This document shows, piece by piece, positions 26,195-35,274 of a stretch of 64,000 bases of DNA (positions within the stretch are counted from its first letter, which is position 1; each line of letters opens with the position of its first letter). This stretch comes from Streptomyces hygroscopicus subsp. hygroscopicus (lineage in GTDB: Bacteria > Actinomycetota > Actinomycetes > Streptomycetales > Streptomycetaceae). The notes under the pieces were generated by a model, which was given only the letters and a program-made list of their open reading frames with translations, was not told the DNA's origin and made no database searches. The DNA lies in assembly GCF_030269125.1 (NCBI RefSeq), contig NZ_BSSM01000008.1:1-64000 (forward strand). Direction: 5' to 3'. Both the position numbers and the translations under genes were made by a program.

Positions 26195-27672
26195 CGCCCC
26201 TCCTTCGGGCTGGATACCCAGGCGATGCCGGGGCTGGTGCGAGCAAAGGTGACCACGGGCACGGTGGCGACCTGCTGGACGTCGTCCTCGCCGATCCACG
26301 TGATCTCTTCTTGGCGGTCGTCGTCGAACACGGTGGTGAACCCGTCGTCCGGTAGCGCGAAGTAGGCGACCAGTTCGGCAAGCCCCTGCTCCAGAGGGTG
26401 CTCGCGCAGCGTCTCGGCCAAGGACACCTGCGTGCGCAAGCCCAGGGCGTGGTGCACCGCGGCCGTGAGCCGGGCGGGATCCACATACACCGCCTCGAAC
26501 AAGGCGTCGGCGGTGAACTCATCGTCCCCCGCCTCGATGCCGGTACTGTCGATCGGTGCCTTGACCACCGGCGTATACAAGGGCCGCTCCATCGGCAGGG
26601 CGATGGCCGGGGCTGCCGCATCGATCTCGGCGACCAGATTCACGCCCGGCACGTCGTGCAGGGCCAGGGCCTGCGTCTCGATCGCGCGCACCAGTTCCAG
26701 GACACGGCGGTCTTCCGAGCGCACCTGGTCGTCCAGGAATCGGCGGAGCTGATCCGACAGCTGCCGCACCGTGGCCTGGGTGCGTTCGGCGGCCTCCAGC
26801 CAGTCCCGGGGCATGCGACGCATGCGCGGGTCAGGCTCGTCGATGGCTTCCATGGCCTCAACCTCGGCCAGCAGCGTCTTGAGTTCGTCCTGACGGCTCG
26901 GGGCGAGCAGGAAGTCGTAGAACGCCTGGAAGGTCCGTCCCTGATCCGACTCAGCGATGCTCTCGCGGCTGCTCAGCACCTCATCCAGGAGTTCGCCCTT
27001 GGCCCCGTCCCACGCGGCGATCTTGCTCCGCAGGTCCCGGTCCAAGTCCCGGAAGTTCGCCTCAACCTCGCGGAAGTCGGCCAGCAGCCCATGCGCCGTC
27101 GTTGTCACCTGCTGGTAGCGGTCCCGCAGCGCCGCGCTGTCCAGAACGTCTACCTGGCCAGCCCCAACACGCTCGATTTCCTGGTCGATTTCATGCCGTC
27201 GCCGGGAGAGCTCGGCCAGTCGCGCCTCGGGGTCCGTTTCGGTGCCGAACGTCATCTGCCGCAGCAGATCGAAGATCGTATTCAGGCGCGACTCCGTACC
27301 GACGAACGAACGCTCTTCCAGCGACCGAACCCACGCGATCGCCTTCTCGACCGCGGCCGTGGCGTCGTAGTGCGGCTCGTCCGAATCCGCCGGGTAATAC
27401 TTGCGCAGCCAGCCGTTCCCCGGTGCCGACCAGACATCCAGATACGCCTTCGCGGACTTGGGAAACGTGCCCTGCCCGAGCCGGTCATTGAGGGCGAACA
27501 ACTCATCGTCCAGACGTTCGACAAGCTCCGCACCGGCAATCGAGCGCGCTCCCTGCTCGACGAACACCTTGTTGAAGAAGCTCAACATCAGTGCCGCATT
27601 GTCGGCCTTCAGCAGCCTCCAAGCAGCGCTCTGCTTCCGCAGGGCGACCAGGCGGTCGTAGTCCAACTCCAT
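26191..27672 (-). CDS. jetA: Wadjet JetA, kleisin-like (DUF3375) subunit
   Basis: ATG 27672, preceded by GGGCAGG, gives 493 residues starting MELDYDRLVALRKQSAAWRLL, the usual DUF3375 beginning. The long extension upstream in the same frame is unrelated sequence. Family landmarks are LLKADNAALMLSFFNKVF, LRKYYPADSDEPHYDAT, AIAWVRSLEERSFVGTESRL and a long helical middle with coiled-coil character. JetA is the kleisin of the SMC complex. It is the first gene of jetABCD, so the promoter should lie in the 27673-28250 region, where I see no convincing -10/-35 pair. Confidence 0.92.
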   Translation of the reverse strand: MELDYDRLVALRKQSAAWRLLKADNAALMLSFFNKVFVEQGARSIAGAELVERLDDELFALNDRLGQGTFPKSAKAYLDVWSAPGNGWLRKYYPADSDEPHYDATAAVEKAIAWVRSLEERSFVGTESRLNTIFDLLRQMTFGTETDPEARLAELSRRRHEIDQEIERVGAGQVDVLDSAALRDRYQQVTTTAHGLLADFREVEANFRDLDRDLRSKIAAWDGAKGELLDEVLSSRESIAESDQGRTFQAFYDFLLAPSRQDELKTLLAEVEAMEAIDEPDPRMRRMPRDWLEAAERTQATVRQLSDQLRRFLDDQVRSEDRRVLELVRAIETQALALHDVPGVNLVAEIDAAAPAIALPMERPLYTPVVKAPIDSTGIEAGDDEFTADALFEAVYVDPARLTAAVHHALGLRTQVSLAETLREHPLEQGLAELVAYFALPDDGFTTVFDDDRQEEITWIGEDDVQQVATVPVVTFARTSPGIAWVSSPKEGR

Positions 27673-28255
27673 ACATCCTGCCCTCTCACTACCCCAGCAA
27701 GTACGACCGCATTTCCCGCCAACAGCGAAAATGGACGCCCCACTCGATCGGCACTCATGCCCGCACAGCCGCGCATGGGCATTCCGCGCCGGCCACAAGG
27801 AACCGTAGAGGCCACCACTGACAACGGGACTCGGCCCGAGCCGATGACGGGATAGGCCAGGCTGCCTCGGGGAGGGAAAACGGCAGGCAAGAGGCCGGAT
27901 ACATCCGGATCTGGATCGTTCCCGCTTCTCGCCCTTGCGACGATCCCCGAACACAATTTCGAGTCCCGGCCGAGGGTTTTGGCTCGCCTACCGGTCCGCC
28001 GGCGCCCTGCCCCGTCCGGACGGACGCGAGGCCGTGCCATCGCATCTTGATCGCGCCGGGTGAGAGCTGGGTCGTGTTGCCGCCGGATCGGTCCGCCGGA
28101 AAGCGCGACAGGGCACCTAACCTCGGGCTTTCACGAGCCAGCCTCTCCGGGGCTTTCAGACCACCGAAGAGCGTATTGCGTTCGTGCGTGTCGTGTCGGC
28201 CGCACCGGGTGGGCACACGATGAGGCTCAGAGCGACGGTTTGGGACCTCGCCACC
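27673..28255. other. Intergenic stretch upstream of jetA
   Basis: About 580 bases with no supported gene on either strand. The short frames here read as low-complexity arginine- and proline-rich sequence. It presumably contains the Wadjet promoter. Confidence 0.45.
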
Positions 28256-28604
28256 TAGTGCTGGATCTCTCAAACGGTGTACACATATCGTCGCCGTAGG
28301 ACGCGGGTTGGTGGTGAGGGTCGTTCCCATACCCAGGGCCAAGCTCGGGTGTTGAGCTGCGATGTTGCCAGGCGGGTGGCGTGCTCGATCTCGGGTGGCC
28401 CGCGAAGGATTGCCCGGCGAGGGCGGCTTTACGGAAGATGCGCCACCAGCTCTCCTGAAGGTTGAGCCAGCAGGCGCCGACGGGGATGAAGACGTGCCGG
28501 ATTAGGGGGTGGTCCTCGAGCCAGGTGCGGGTGGACACGCTGTTGTGCGAGGACAGGTTATCCGTGATCACATAGATGTCCCCGATGGGATTGGCTGTCC
28601 CGTT
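28256..28604 (-). pseudogene. IS630-family transposase remnant
   Basis: Reading leftwards, the frame gives IGDIYVITDNLSSHNSVSTR, then WLEDHPLIRHVFIPVGACWLNLQESWWRIFRK and AALAGQSF. This is the DDE-domain end of IS630-type transposases (the D of TDN and the E of LQE). After about 28390 the family sequence continues only in another frame, and the gene lacks its N-terminal two thirds. Inactive. Confidence 0.75.
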
Positions 28605-28909
28605 TTTTCCTTGCTACGTCCATGGCAACCTGCCAGCGGACCTCACGTTCCGCCCTGTGCGTCGGTGGATGACGTGGAACTGTCCGGCCGGTGGGCAGTG
28701 GGGCGGAGGGTCATGGCCGCGGGCCACCGCACCGGGTGGACGGAAGGCGGCCAGGTCATACGGGAGGGGCTGGCCCAGGGGGTGGGCCAGCGCGTACGCC
28801 AAGCGCGCCGCAACGTCAGCCCAGAAGTTCCCGAACTGCCCACCCGCCAGGGACGTTTCTGCGATCATCGGCCCGTCCCTAGAGCGAGCGACACATAGCG
28901 AGGCAGAGC

Positions 28910-29239
28910 ATGACCAGCGTTTACACGGAACTCACGAAGGAAGCCGGACGCCGTGGCGGCCCCGCCGCTCTACGCGCCTTCTACCGGTTGCAGGGCGTAG
29001 CACAGGGCGTCGCCCGCGGTCGGCTGGAGGGCTTTGCGGAGGGCGTCGCTCTCGGCCGATGGAAGGGCCGAACGGAGGGCGTCATCATCGGCGCCGCCGC
29101 CACCGGCCTCGGCGTCATCGGAGCCGTGGTCCACGAGAAGAGGCGCGTCCGCCGCGCCAGTGCCGAGACCGCGCCGACGACCATGCCGGAGGAGGACACC
29201 ACCGGTGTGCCGGCGCCGGAGCAGAGGCCCGACGCGTGA
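28910..29239 (+). CDS. Small hypothetical protein with one membrane segment
   Basis: ATG 28910 lies after a GAGGCAGAGC purine stretch and gives 109 residues. The N-terminus is basic and helical (YTELTKEAGRRGGPAALRAFYRLQG), followed by a glycine-rich stretch with the repeating pattern GVA.GRLEGFAEGVALGRWKGRTEG. One hydrophobic segment follows (GVIIGAAATGLGVIGAVV), then an acidic tail. No family is recognised. It overlaps the next small frame by four bases (GTGA), suggesting translational coupling. Both lie between transposase remnants, so this may be a surviving piece of a mobile element. Confidence 0.45.
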   Translation: MTSVYTELTKEAGRRGGPAALRAFYRLQGVAQGVARGRLEGFAEGVALGRWKGRTEGVIIGAAATGLGVIGAVVHEKRRVRRASAETAPTTMPEEDTTGVPAPEQRPDA

Positions 29240-29364
29240 ACGACTACGCCCCCGGTGGCCTGATTTCTCCGGGGCCCACGATGGTGGAGCTCACCGCCCG
29301 CCTGATGTTCATCCCTCTCGGGTACGGCCTGAACGTGGCCGCATGTGGCCGGCCTGGGCGTTGA
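29236..29364 (+). CDS. 42-residue hypothetical protein, coupled to upstream gene
   Basis: GTG 29236 overlaps the preceding stop (GTGA). The short protein starts MNDYAPGGLISPGPTMVEL and contains a hydrophobic stretch around LMFIPLGYGLNV. It has no recognisable family and could be a truncated end of a longer gene. The coupling geometry is the only support. Confidence 0.3.
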   Translation: MNDYAPGGLISPGPTMVELTARLMFIPLGYGLNVAACGRPGR

Positions 29365-29447
29365 GGGCCGAGCGGGTGTGGGGAGTACACACTCCGCACG
29401 GGATTGCGTCTTCCGGGACCAACCGCTATCTAAGGGCGCGCAGAGAA

Positions 29448-29860
29448 TTAACATGCTGGTTTGATCTTCCTTGGCGGCTGATTGCCGTACCTGTCGAGGT
29501 GGGCAGCGACGTCTGCGGGTGTGCGGAATCTGGCCGTTGACGGCGGGATCGTGGGGCCAGACTCGGCAAGGAGGGGCCGTACTTCCTGGATAGCGCGGGT
29601 GAGGGTGCTTCCGGTGACGCCGAAGAGCTGGGCGAGCAGGTCGTAGTACCGATTTTGTGCAGGTAGAGCACGGTGGCCAGGAGCCGATCGGCGTCGGAGA
29701 GCTTGTCCTTGGCGCCCGCGCCGCGTGCCGGCGGCGTTCGCCGCCCCGTCGCTCGTGGCGGAGCCGCTCGCGTTGTTCGGCCAGTGCAGGGATCGAGTCG
29801 TCAAGCACAATTTCCATTTCGGGGACGGTCATGCCGGTCAGCTCCGGGTGCCGGAGTGTG
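29448..29860 (-). pseudogene. Frameshifted transposase N-terminal remnant
   Basis: Family-like sequence is spread over three minus-strand frames: MTVPEMEIVLDDSIPALAEQ near 29840-29775, VLYLHKIGT near 29670, and LLAQLFGVTGSTLTRAIQEV with RPLLAESGPTIPPSTARFRT at 29640-29500. It resembles the helix-turn-helix front of DDE transposases common in Streptomyces. At least two frameshifts and a missing catalytic part make it inactive. Confidence 0.55.
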
Positions 29861-30029
29861 GAGTGTCGAGGTGGGCTGGTCCTGCAGCCGGCCGTGCGGT
29901 GGTCGCGGCGGTTGCGGGGTCCGTCCGCAGGCCGGGAGCGGGCGGGACACCGTGCCGGGACGGCACGGTGCTGGCCATGCGTCAGAGCCCGCCTTTCCGA
30001 GACGAGTAGCACCTGTATGCGTGTAACCA

Positions 30030-30056
30030 GCTACCGGCTCTTTTGAGGCCGGTAGC
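30030..30056. terminator. Hairpin downstream of the large nuclease-like gene
   Basis: GCTACCGGC and GCCGGTAGC form a perfect 9-bp stem with a nine-base T-rich loop. It lies about 95 bases beyond the stop of the gene ending at 30150. Confidence 0.55.
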
Positions 30057-30149
30057 GGTGGTGTTACTCATCTTTGTGTAGCCGATCACCCGTCTGCTGC
30101 CTTCGCTTCGCCGTCGTTCGGTACTTACTCGCTGCGGGCCGCTTCGTGA

Positions 30150-33100
30150 TCATCGCCGGTCCCGGCTAGGGGAGCTGGTCCCGCCGGAAACAGTTACTTC
30201 CGGCGGCTGGCTGGTGGCGCCGTCCAGAGCAGCCGCCAGATCCCTCAACGTGTGGAATGTGAAGGGGCCCCCGACGAATCCCGCCGGCACCGGCGCACGG
30301 GTGACAAAGATCGCCCTGACCACACGCGGCTCAGCTGACGTCGGCAAACCGAGGGCCGCCGCCACCTCGTTGGCGCGGGGTGCAAGGTCGTCGAGTTTCC
30401 TCTGGAGCTGTGTCGCATAACACGGCTTTCGGTGGTCGACGTAGAAACGGTCCAGATGGCGTCGGATCTCCGGTGTCACGTGCACGTCGGCTGGGTCCTT
30501 CACCTCGATCAGCCAGATAACCGAGTCAGCCGCGCGCCCAGCGACTACATCGATCTCGGTCTGGAGGGACGGGACCCCCAGGCACTGCGGATCCTGCTCC
30601 CGGATACGCTCCTCGACCATGTAGCCAGCTGCCCGAAGTGTTTGTGCTACCTCGGTCTCGAGGGCTCTGTTCTTGCGGTCGCGAACCGCCTCCAGAGCGT
30701 CTGTCACCCGGCGCGGAGGCGGAGGCTGTGTCCAAGGCAGGATTCCTTGAGCCACGAAGTTGCCGTAGATACCTGCACTCGCGTAGCAGAGCTGCGGGCC
30801 GACCACGAGCCGCCCATCGGAAAGTTCGGCCAGGGGCTGGACGACGAGTCTTTTCTGTCTGCTGCGTGCATGCCACGGCTTCCAGTCGGCAGTCTGCAGC
30901 GCGGCGGATGTACTGGTGAGGAGCCCCTGAGCAGCAGCGATACGGGCATGTCCGTCAGGTTCATCCGCGAGACGCAACGTGTCGAGCAGGTGTTGCCGTA
31001 CGGTATCTGCGGGGACGGCCACCGCATCCGGATCGTCAGGCTCCAGCGGCCAGTGGGCCATAGCGAACAGAACTTGCAAGATATCGCTCACTGATGCTCC
31101 GTATGCAGCGAGCATGGCAGCGTCAACATCTGGATCGACGAGTTCGTCGATCTGTTCCTCGTCAACGACTTCGGCTGCTGCGTCAACCTCGTCAGTCTGC
31201 TCGTGACTGCCGAGCCTCGCCGGAGCCGCGAGCATGTGAGCCGCTCGGGCCCGTCTGAACGCGCTGAGGTCCAGATCGAATACCCGGGAGCCCGCGCTCC
31301 CCGACCCGGCATCGGCATCGGCATCGGCATCGGCATCGGCCAAGTCGGTCACCACGGTGATCTCATATGCGTCGCTGATTCTCAGTCCGGTGGGACGAAC
31401 TTGATGATGGATCGCTTCGCTCCGCATCGTCGCTGCCAGATAGGCGGAGGCCGCAGCGGTGATCTCCATCCATGCGTACTGGTCCACGCGGCGGTTTCCA
31501 GTGGGTTGAGCGCGCAGGGCTGCTTCGATCGCGATTTCGTTGCTCCGCCTCAGCCACAGATGTTCTTGCTCGAGTTCTGTCTGGCGCTCCAGTGGGTCCC
31601 AGGCCACCGAGAGAAGGCGGGAGGACTGTTCGAGATCACGGAATTGCTGGTTCTTCGTCGCCAAGGTGCGTTCGATCTGTCGCATCCCGACGGTGACAAG
31701 GTCGTCGGAGGAGTGTTGGGCGAGACGACGGTTCAGAGCGTCCAACGCGGCTGGAGCCAGCACATCACGGTCAAGTTCTTTGGCCTGTGGGCCCACGTGC
31801 GTTCCGGGTGCGACGCCTGCAGCCTGCACAGCACGGGCCACCTCCTGGTCCACCATGCCCACCAGATGGGCATCTACCGCCCACGGACGGGCAAGGTGTG
31901 GACGGCTCACCGGCGCCGTCATGATGCGGATCGCAAGTGTGGGCGGAGCGACGCGCCAGGCCGTTGCAACCGTGTCGACCGTGCTCGGCGGCAGATCACT
32001 CTGCTCCAGAAGAGACCTGATCGTCTGCGCCATGACCTCCCGCGTAGTTGCGACGTCACGGTCGGTCTGCTCCGCGAGCAACTCACAGTCGATGAGGAAC
32101 TCGGCATGGATCACCAGGCCGTATGCACTGGATTGTGCTTCGACAGATCCGACCCGGATGGATCCGGCGCGATCACGTTCGTCCGGCGTGACGGGCCGCA
32201 TTTCGAGGACGTAGCCGACCGGCGAGGCTTCGTCATGCACCGCGTTCCACGCATCATTCAACTGCTCGAAGCCGAAAACGTACGAGCCTGCGAGGTCGTG
32301 GAGAAGTTGGTGATGGTCGTCGCCCCAAGCCGGGTGCGCGGAGCGTACGGCCACAGCTGGCGTGCCGACCCGGACCCGCCATCCGTACAGGTCAGGACGG
32401 TCATGCTCCGGCGATCGGGTTACCTCGTCCGACTGCTCATCCACATGCGCTCGGCACCACTCGTAGATCCCGTATGGGCCCTGCCCGATAGGGTCCAAGG
32501 CGTCCCAGGAGTCGATGCCCGGCAGGGCGAGCAGGGCCAGCGTCTGCTCCAGCTCCTGCAAGCGCTCGCCGCGTTCCCACTCGGCGGCGCTGTGGTGAGG
32601 GCTGACCATCATCAAGTCCGGGGCCCTGCCGCCACTGAAGAAGGTCTTGTTGTTGCCGCGCCACCACTCCCATAGGTCAATTGCTTCCCAGACAATCATG
32701 TGGGGTCTGTTCGGTGCGGCAAGTTCACGGCAAAAGGTATAGAGATCCGTGTCGCTGTCGGCGGTGGTCGAGGCCCAGAGCAGATCCTCAAGGGACATAG
32801 CGGCAAGGCCCGGTCGCTGGGGCGCAACAAGATGGCCTGCAGATGCGACGAGGAGAAGCGGAACGATCTCCGTCCCCGCGGGAAGGGTCAAGGACCCGCC
32901 GGGCAGCGGGACACGAACCTCTTCGTCCGGATGGGCGCGGGCATGCTTGCTGATCCGCAGCGCTGCTGGTTCCTCCCGCAACTGAGCGTCTTGCAGATGA
33001 GGGCGCGCGAAGAGCTGTACCAGCAACGCCCTGGCAGGGCCGAACATCACCACCCACTGCACAACGTCGCGAGGGGAGACAGCCGGGCCGCTGCTTGTAT

Positions 33101-34016
33101 CAGGAGGGCCGAGAATCTTGTCCGAGAACCGCCACAGAGCTCGGCGTGCACGTTCAGCCGCGAGCTGGGCAAAGCGCAGGCTGACGTTCGCTTCCGACGA
33201 GGCGGCGTGGCGAGCGAGATCAACGACGCCCTGTCCCAGGCTTTCGGGCAGGAAGCCCAACGGTAGCCAGAACCTCGCTGCGTCATCGTCGGATTGCTGA
33301 TGGGAAACGGCCAAGTACCTGCCGAAAGTGCTCTGCGGGGAACGGGGATCGTAAATCGGCTCCGCCTGTTGTGCGGTAGCCCAGTTGAGCGCGGCCCGCA
33401 GTGTTTCGGAGGGGGCGACCATCGCCTCCACCGGCATGCTCAGAAGGACCTCTGCCGCCGCCAGTTCCTGGTCGGTCAACCTTGCGGGACCCTCTGTCGG
33501 CACGTCCCCATCGGGCCACGATGAGGCCAATGCCCGAATGGCAAGATCGGCGTACCGCAATCCCACCTCGACGTATTCGGAGATCCCGAACCCCAGCTCG
33601 GGCACCAGTACCGAATCCGTCGCCTGAGCCACCGTCTTCCAGCGCGTGACGTCGGCCAGTGGCCTCTCCACCTGACCGGGAGCCAGCCGCAGCACCTCAT
33701 CACCGAGCCGCGTGAGCACGACCTGACGGGGATCGGACGGAACGAAATCCTCCAGTCCAGCCAGCCAGGGCGCTTCCCGGCGGCATGCGTCCAGTAGCCC
33801 GCCCACGGTCACAGCCTTGGCGGAAGAACGCCCGGTTGGCGGCGCAGTCAGCAACTGCTGAAGGAGGTACCCGACCGACGCCCATCTGTGCCGTGTTCCG
33901 GGGCTGGCGCCCGCCGCAGTGAGCAGAGCCTGCATGCTGGCCATGTCCATACCTGCGAGTCGTCGGCCCAACCCTTGAGGAGCTGTCCGTCCCGTCTTCT
34001 TCCGGCCCTTGCCCAC
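30150..34016 (-). CDS. Large unknown protein with C-terminal PD-(D/E)XK-like nuclease
   Basis: I use GTG 34016, which gives a natural-looking MGKGRKKTGRTAPQ start behind a purine-rich stretch; GTG 34136 would add 40 residues. The 1288-residue protein is mostly unassignable mixed alpha/beta sequence. Near the C-terminus are ETEVAQTLRAAGYMVEERI, TEIDVVAG (D1156) and IWLIEVKDP (E1171, K1173). This is the E-(x)n-D-(x)14-E-x-K layout of restriction-endonuclease-like (Mrr/VRR-type) nucleases. An internal Asp-Ala run (about residue 895-905) is encoded by a hexanucleotide repeat. It stands alone on its strand, between IS remnants and the CHAT module, which fits a single-gene defence protein. The long N-terminal part may hold sensing functions, but that is inference. 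Confidence 0.7.
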   Translation of the reverse strand: MGKGRKKTGRTAPQGLGRRLAGMDMASMQALLTAAGASPGTRHRWASVGYLLQQLLTAPPTGRSSAKAVTVGGLLDACRREAPWLAGLEDFVPSDPRQVVLTRLGDEVLRLAPGQVERPLADVTRWKTVAQATDSVLVPELGFGISEYVEVGLRYADLAIRALASSWPDGDVPTEGPARLTDQELAAAEVLLSMPVEAMVAPSETLRAALNWATAQQAEPIYDPRSPQSTFGRYLAVSHQQSDDDAARFWLPLGFLPESLGQGVVDLARHAASSEANVSLRFAQLAAERARRALWRFSDKILGPPDTSSGPAVSPRDVVQWVVMFGPARALLVQLFARPHLQDAQLREEPAALRISKHARAHPDEEVRVPLPGGSLTLPAGTEIVPLLLVASAGHLVAPQRPGLAAMSLEDLLWASTTADSDTDLYTFCRELAAPNRPHMIVWEAIDLWEWWRGNNKTFFSGGRAPDLMMVSPHHSAAEWERGERLQELEQTLALLALPGIDSWDALDPIGQGPYGIYEWCRAHVDEQSDEVTRSPEHDRPDLYGWRVRVGTPAVAVRSAHPAWGDDHHQLLHDLAGSYVFGFEQLNDAWNAVHDEASPVGYVLEMRPVTPDERDRAGSIRVGSVEAQSSAYGLVIHAEFLIDCELLAEQTDRDVATTREVMAQTIRSLLEQSDLPPSTVDTVATAWRVAPPTLAIRIMTAPVSRPHLARPWAVDAHLVGMVDQEVARAVQAAGVAPGTHVGPQAKELDRDVLAPAALDALNRRLAQHSSDDLVTVGMRQIERTLATKNQQFRDLEQSSRLLSVAWDPLERQTELEQEHLWLRRSNEIAIEAALRAQPTGNRRVDQYAWMEITAAASAYLAATMRSEAIHHQVRPTGLRISDAYEITVVTDLADADADADADAGSGSAGSRVFDLDLSAFRRARAAHMLAAPARLGSHEQTDEVDAAAEVVDEEQIDELVDPDVDAAMLAAYGASVSDILQVLFAMAHWPLEPDDPDAVAVPADTVRQHLLDTLRLADEPDGHARIAAAQGLLTSTSAALQTADWKPWHARSRQKRLVVQPLAELSDGRLVVGPQLCYASAGIYGNFVAQGILPWTQPPPPRRVTDALEAVRDRKNRALETEVAQTLRAAGYMVEERIREQDPQCLGVPSLQTEIDVVAGRAADSVIWLIEVKDPADVHVTPEIRRHLDRFYVDHRKPCYATQLQRKLDDLAPRANEVAAALGLPTSAEPRVVRAIFVTRAPVPAGFVGGPFTFHTLRDLAAALDGATSQPPEVTVSGGTSSPSRDRR
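31308..31337. repeat. Hexanucleotide GGCATC x5
   Basis: Five perfect copies of GGCATC, encoding alternating Asp-Ala on the minus strand inside the large nuclease-like gene. Gain or loss of a unit keeps the frame. Confidence 0.9.
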
Positions 34017-34269
34017 ATTGACCCCCGTTCTCCCGAGTACGCCAGCATAGAAAGCTGGTGTCCGAAAACCCACTTCAAAATTGTCACTTGCAGGCTCACT
34101 GGACGCCGCGTCCACATGCACAGCGGCACGGACCACCAGCTCGCCTAGCTGTTCTGTGAAGTCATAGTCGGACTACGCACACCCAGCGTCAGTGCCGCCG
34201 CCTCGTCCAGCATCCGGACCTACTCGGACTGGACAGCCGACTGCGTCCGGGGAAACGCTCAGTGTGTTG

Positions 34270-35274
34270 CTAGAGGGACCAGTCGTAAGGAATAGGAGTC
34301 GAGCCGTTCGGCAGCGTGCTGAGGGACAGGGACAAGGCGGCGCTCAGGATCTCGCCGGAGGGCACCTCTTGCGCACTCGAAGCCGGCGGGGTGATCCCGA
34401 GCGCCCGATAGAGCCGGACCCGGTGGAGGGCGAAGATGTCCCCGACATGTCGGCAGTAGGCGTCCACGCCCGCGCGCAGCGCCCGGTGCGCCGCCCTGAC
34501 CAACAGGACGCACACCGTGATCCAGAACAGGCGCGGCCACCAGCCGGGCAGGAGCACCGCCCAGAGTGTGGTGGCCGCCGAGCACATCAGTGCCTGCACC
34601 CGGGCGAAGACACGGGTCGCCGCTGCCGTCAGGTCATCGCGGTCGGGGGCCTCCAGTGCTTTGACGAACGGGTCCCAGCAGACGCTCAGTTCGAGACCAT
34701 ACTTGCGGCGCGTCTCGGCGGACACCGAGATCAGCGCGTTGCCTAGTGCCGTGGGCAACAGCCGTTCCGGGTCGCGCGGCCGCGGATAGCGCGCGGATGC
34801 CGCCCGACTACGCGCGGCATGCCAGCCGGTCTGCACCTGCCAGGCGGCGAGGGCGTCCCCGCTCAGCCCCGCCGGCGGCTCCGAACGTCGTGCGAATGCG
34901 GCGCGCCGGGCACGGTGCCGCGCGATGCGGCGCCGGGTGTACGCGAGCGCAGGCCGGGACGTGCCCCAGCGGCCCGCCAAGACTTCGAGCACAAAGGGAG
35001 CCGACGCCGAGGCCGCCCAGGCGGACACCACCACGAGTGCGAGTGCGGCCGCGGACAGCACGAGGGGACCCACCGGTTGCTGCGCGGCGATGCCGCAATA
35101 CGCGCGGGTCCATGCCTCGGTGGTGCGGCATGGATGGGCGCCGTCATCGCGGCGCCACAGCACGATCAACGTGCCCGCAAGCCAGAACAGCAGCAGCGGA
35201 CCGCCCATCGCAGCGCTCCAGCGCTTTGCGATCGGCTCCAGGAATCCCTTGACGAGTCCGCCCACAGCAACCAC
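34270..35274 (-). CDS. Hypothetical multi-pass membrane protein
   Basis: The GTG at 35274 directly abuts the stop of the CHAT gene (35275). The 334 residues contain two N-terminal membrane segments (GPLLLFWLAGTLIVLW; PLVLSAAALALVVVSAWAASA). A basic cytosolic region with RRRIARHRARRAAF follows, then a second hydrophobic pair (LMCSAATTLWAVLLPGWW; LFWITVCVLLVRAA) and a C-terminal soluble tail. No family is recognised. Being immediately downstream of the CHAT protease in the same operon, it is a candidate substrate or membrane-active effector that the protease cleaves. Only the position supports this. Confidence 0.6.
   Translation of the reverse strand: MVAVGGLVKGFLEPIAKRWSAAMGGPLLLFWLAGTLIVLWRRDDGAHPCRTTEAWTRAYCGIAAQQPVGPLVLSAAALALVVVSAWAASASAPFVLEVLAGRWGTSRPALAYTRRRIARHRARRAAFARRSEPPAGLSGDALAAWQVQTGWHAARSRAASARYPRPRDPERLLPTALGNALISVSAETRRKYGLELSVCWDPFVKALEAPDRDDLTAAATRVFARVQALMCSAATTLWAVLLPGWWPRLFWITVCVLLVRAAHRALRAGVDAYCRHVGDIFALHRVRLYRALGITPPASSAQEVPSGEILSAALSLSLSTLPNGSTPIPYDWSL

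Noticed and set aside
28509..28898. Possible plus-strand gene (129 codons) after the IS630 remnant
   Set aside because: The start overlaps the antisense of transposase sequence. There is no ribosome site and no recognisable family.
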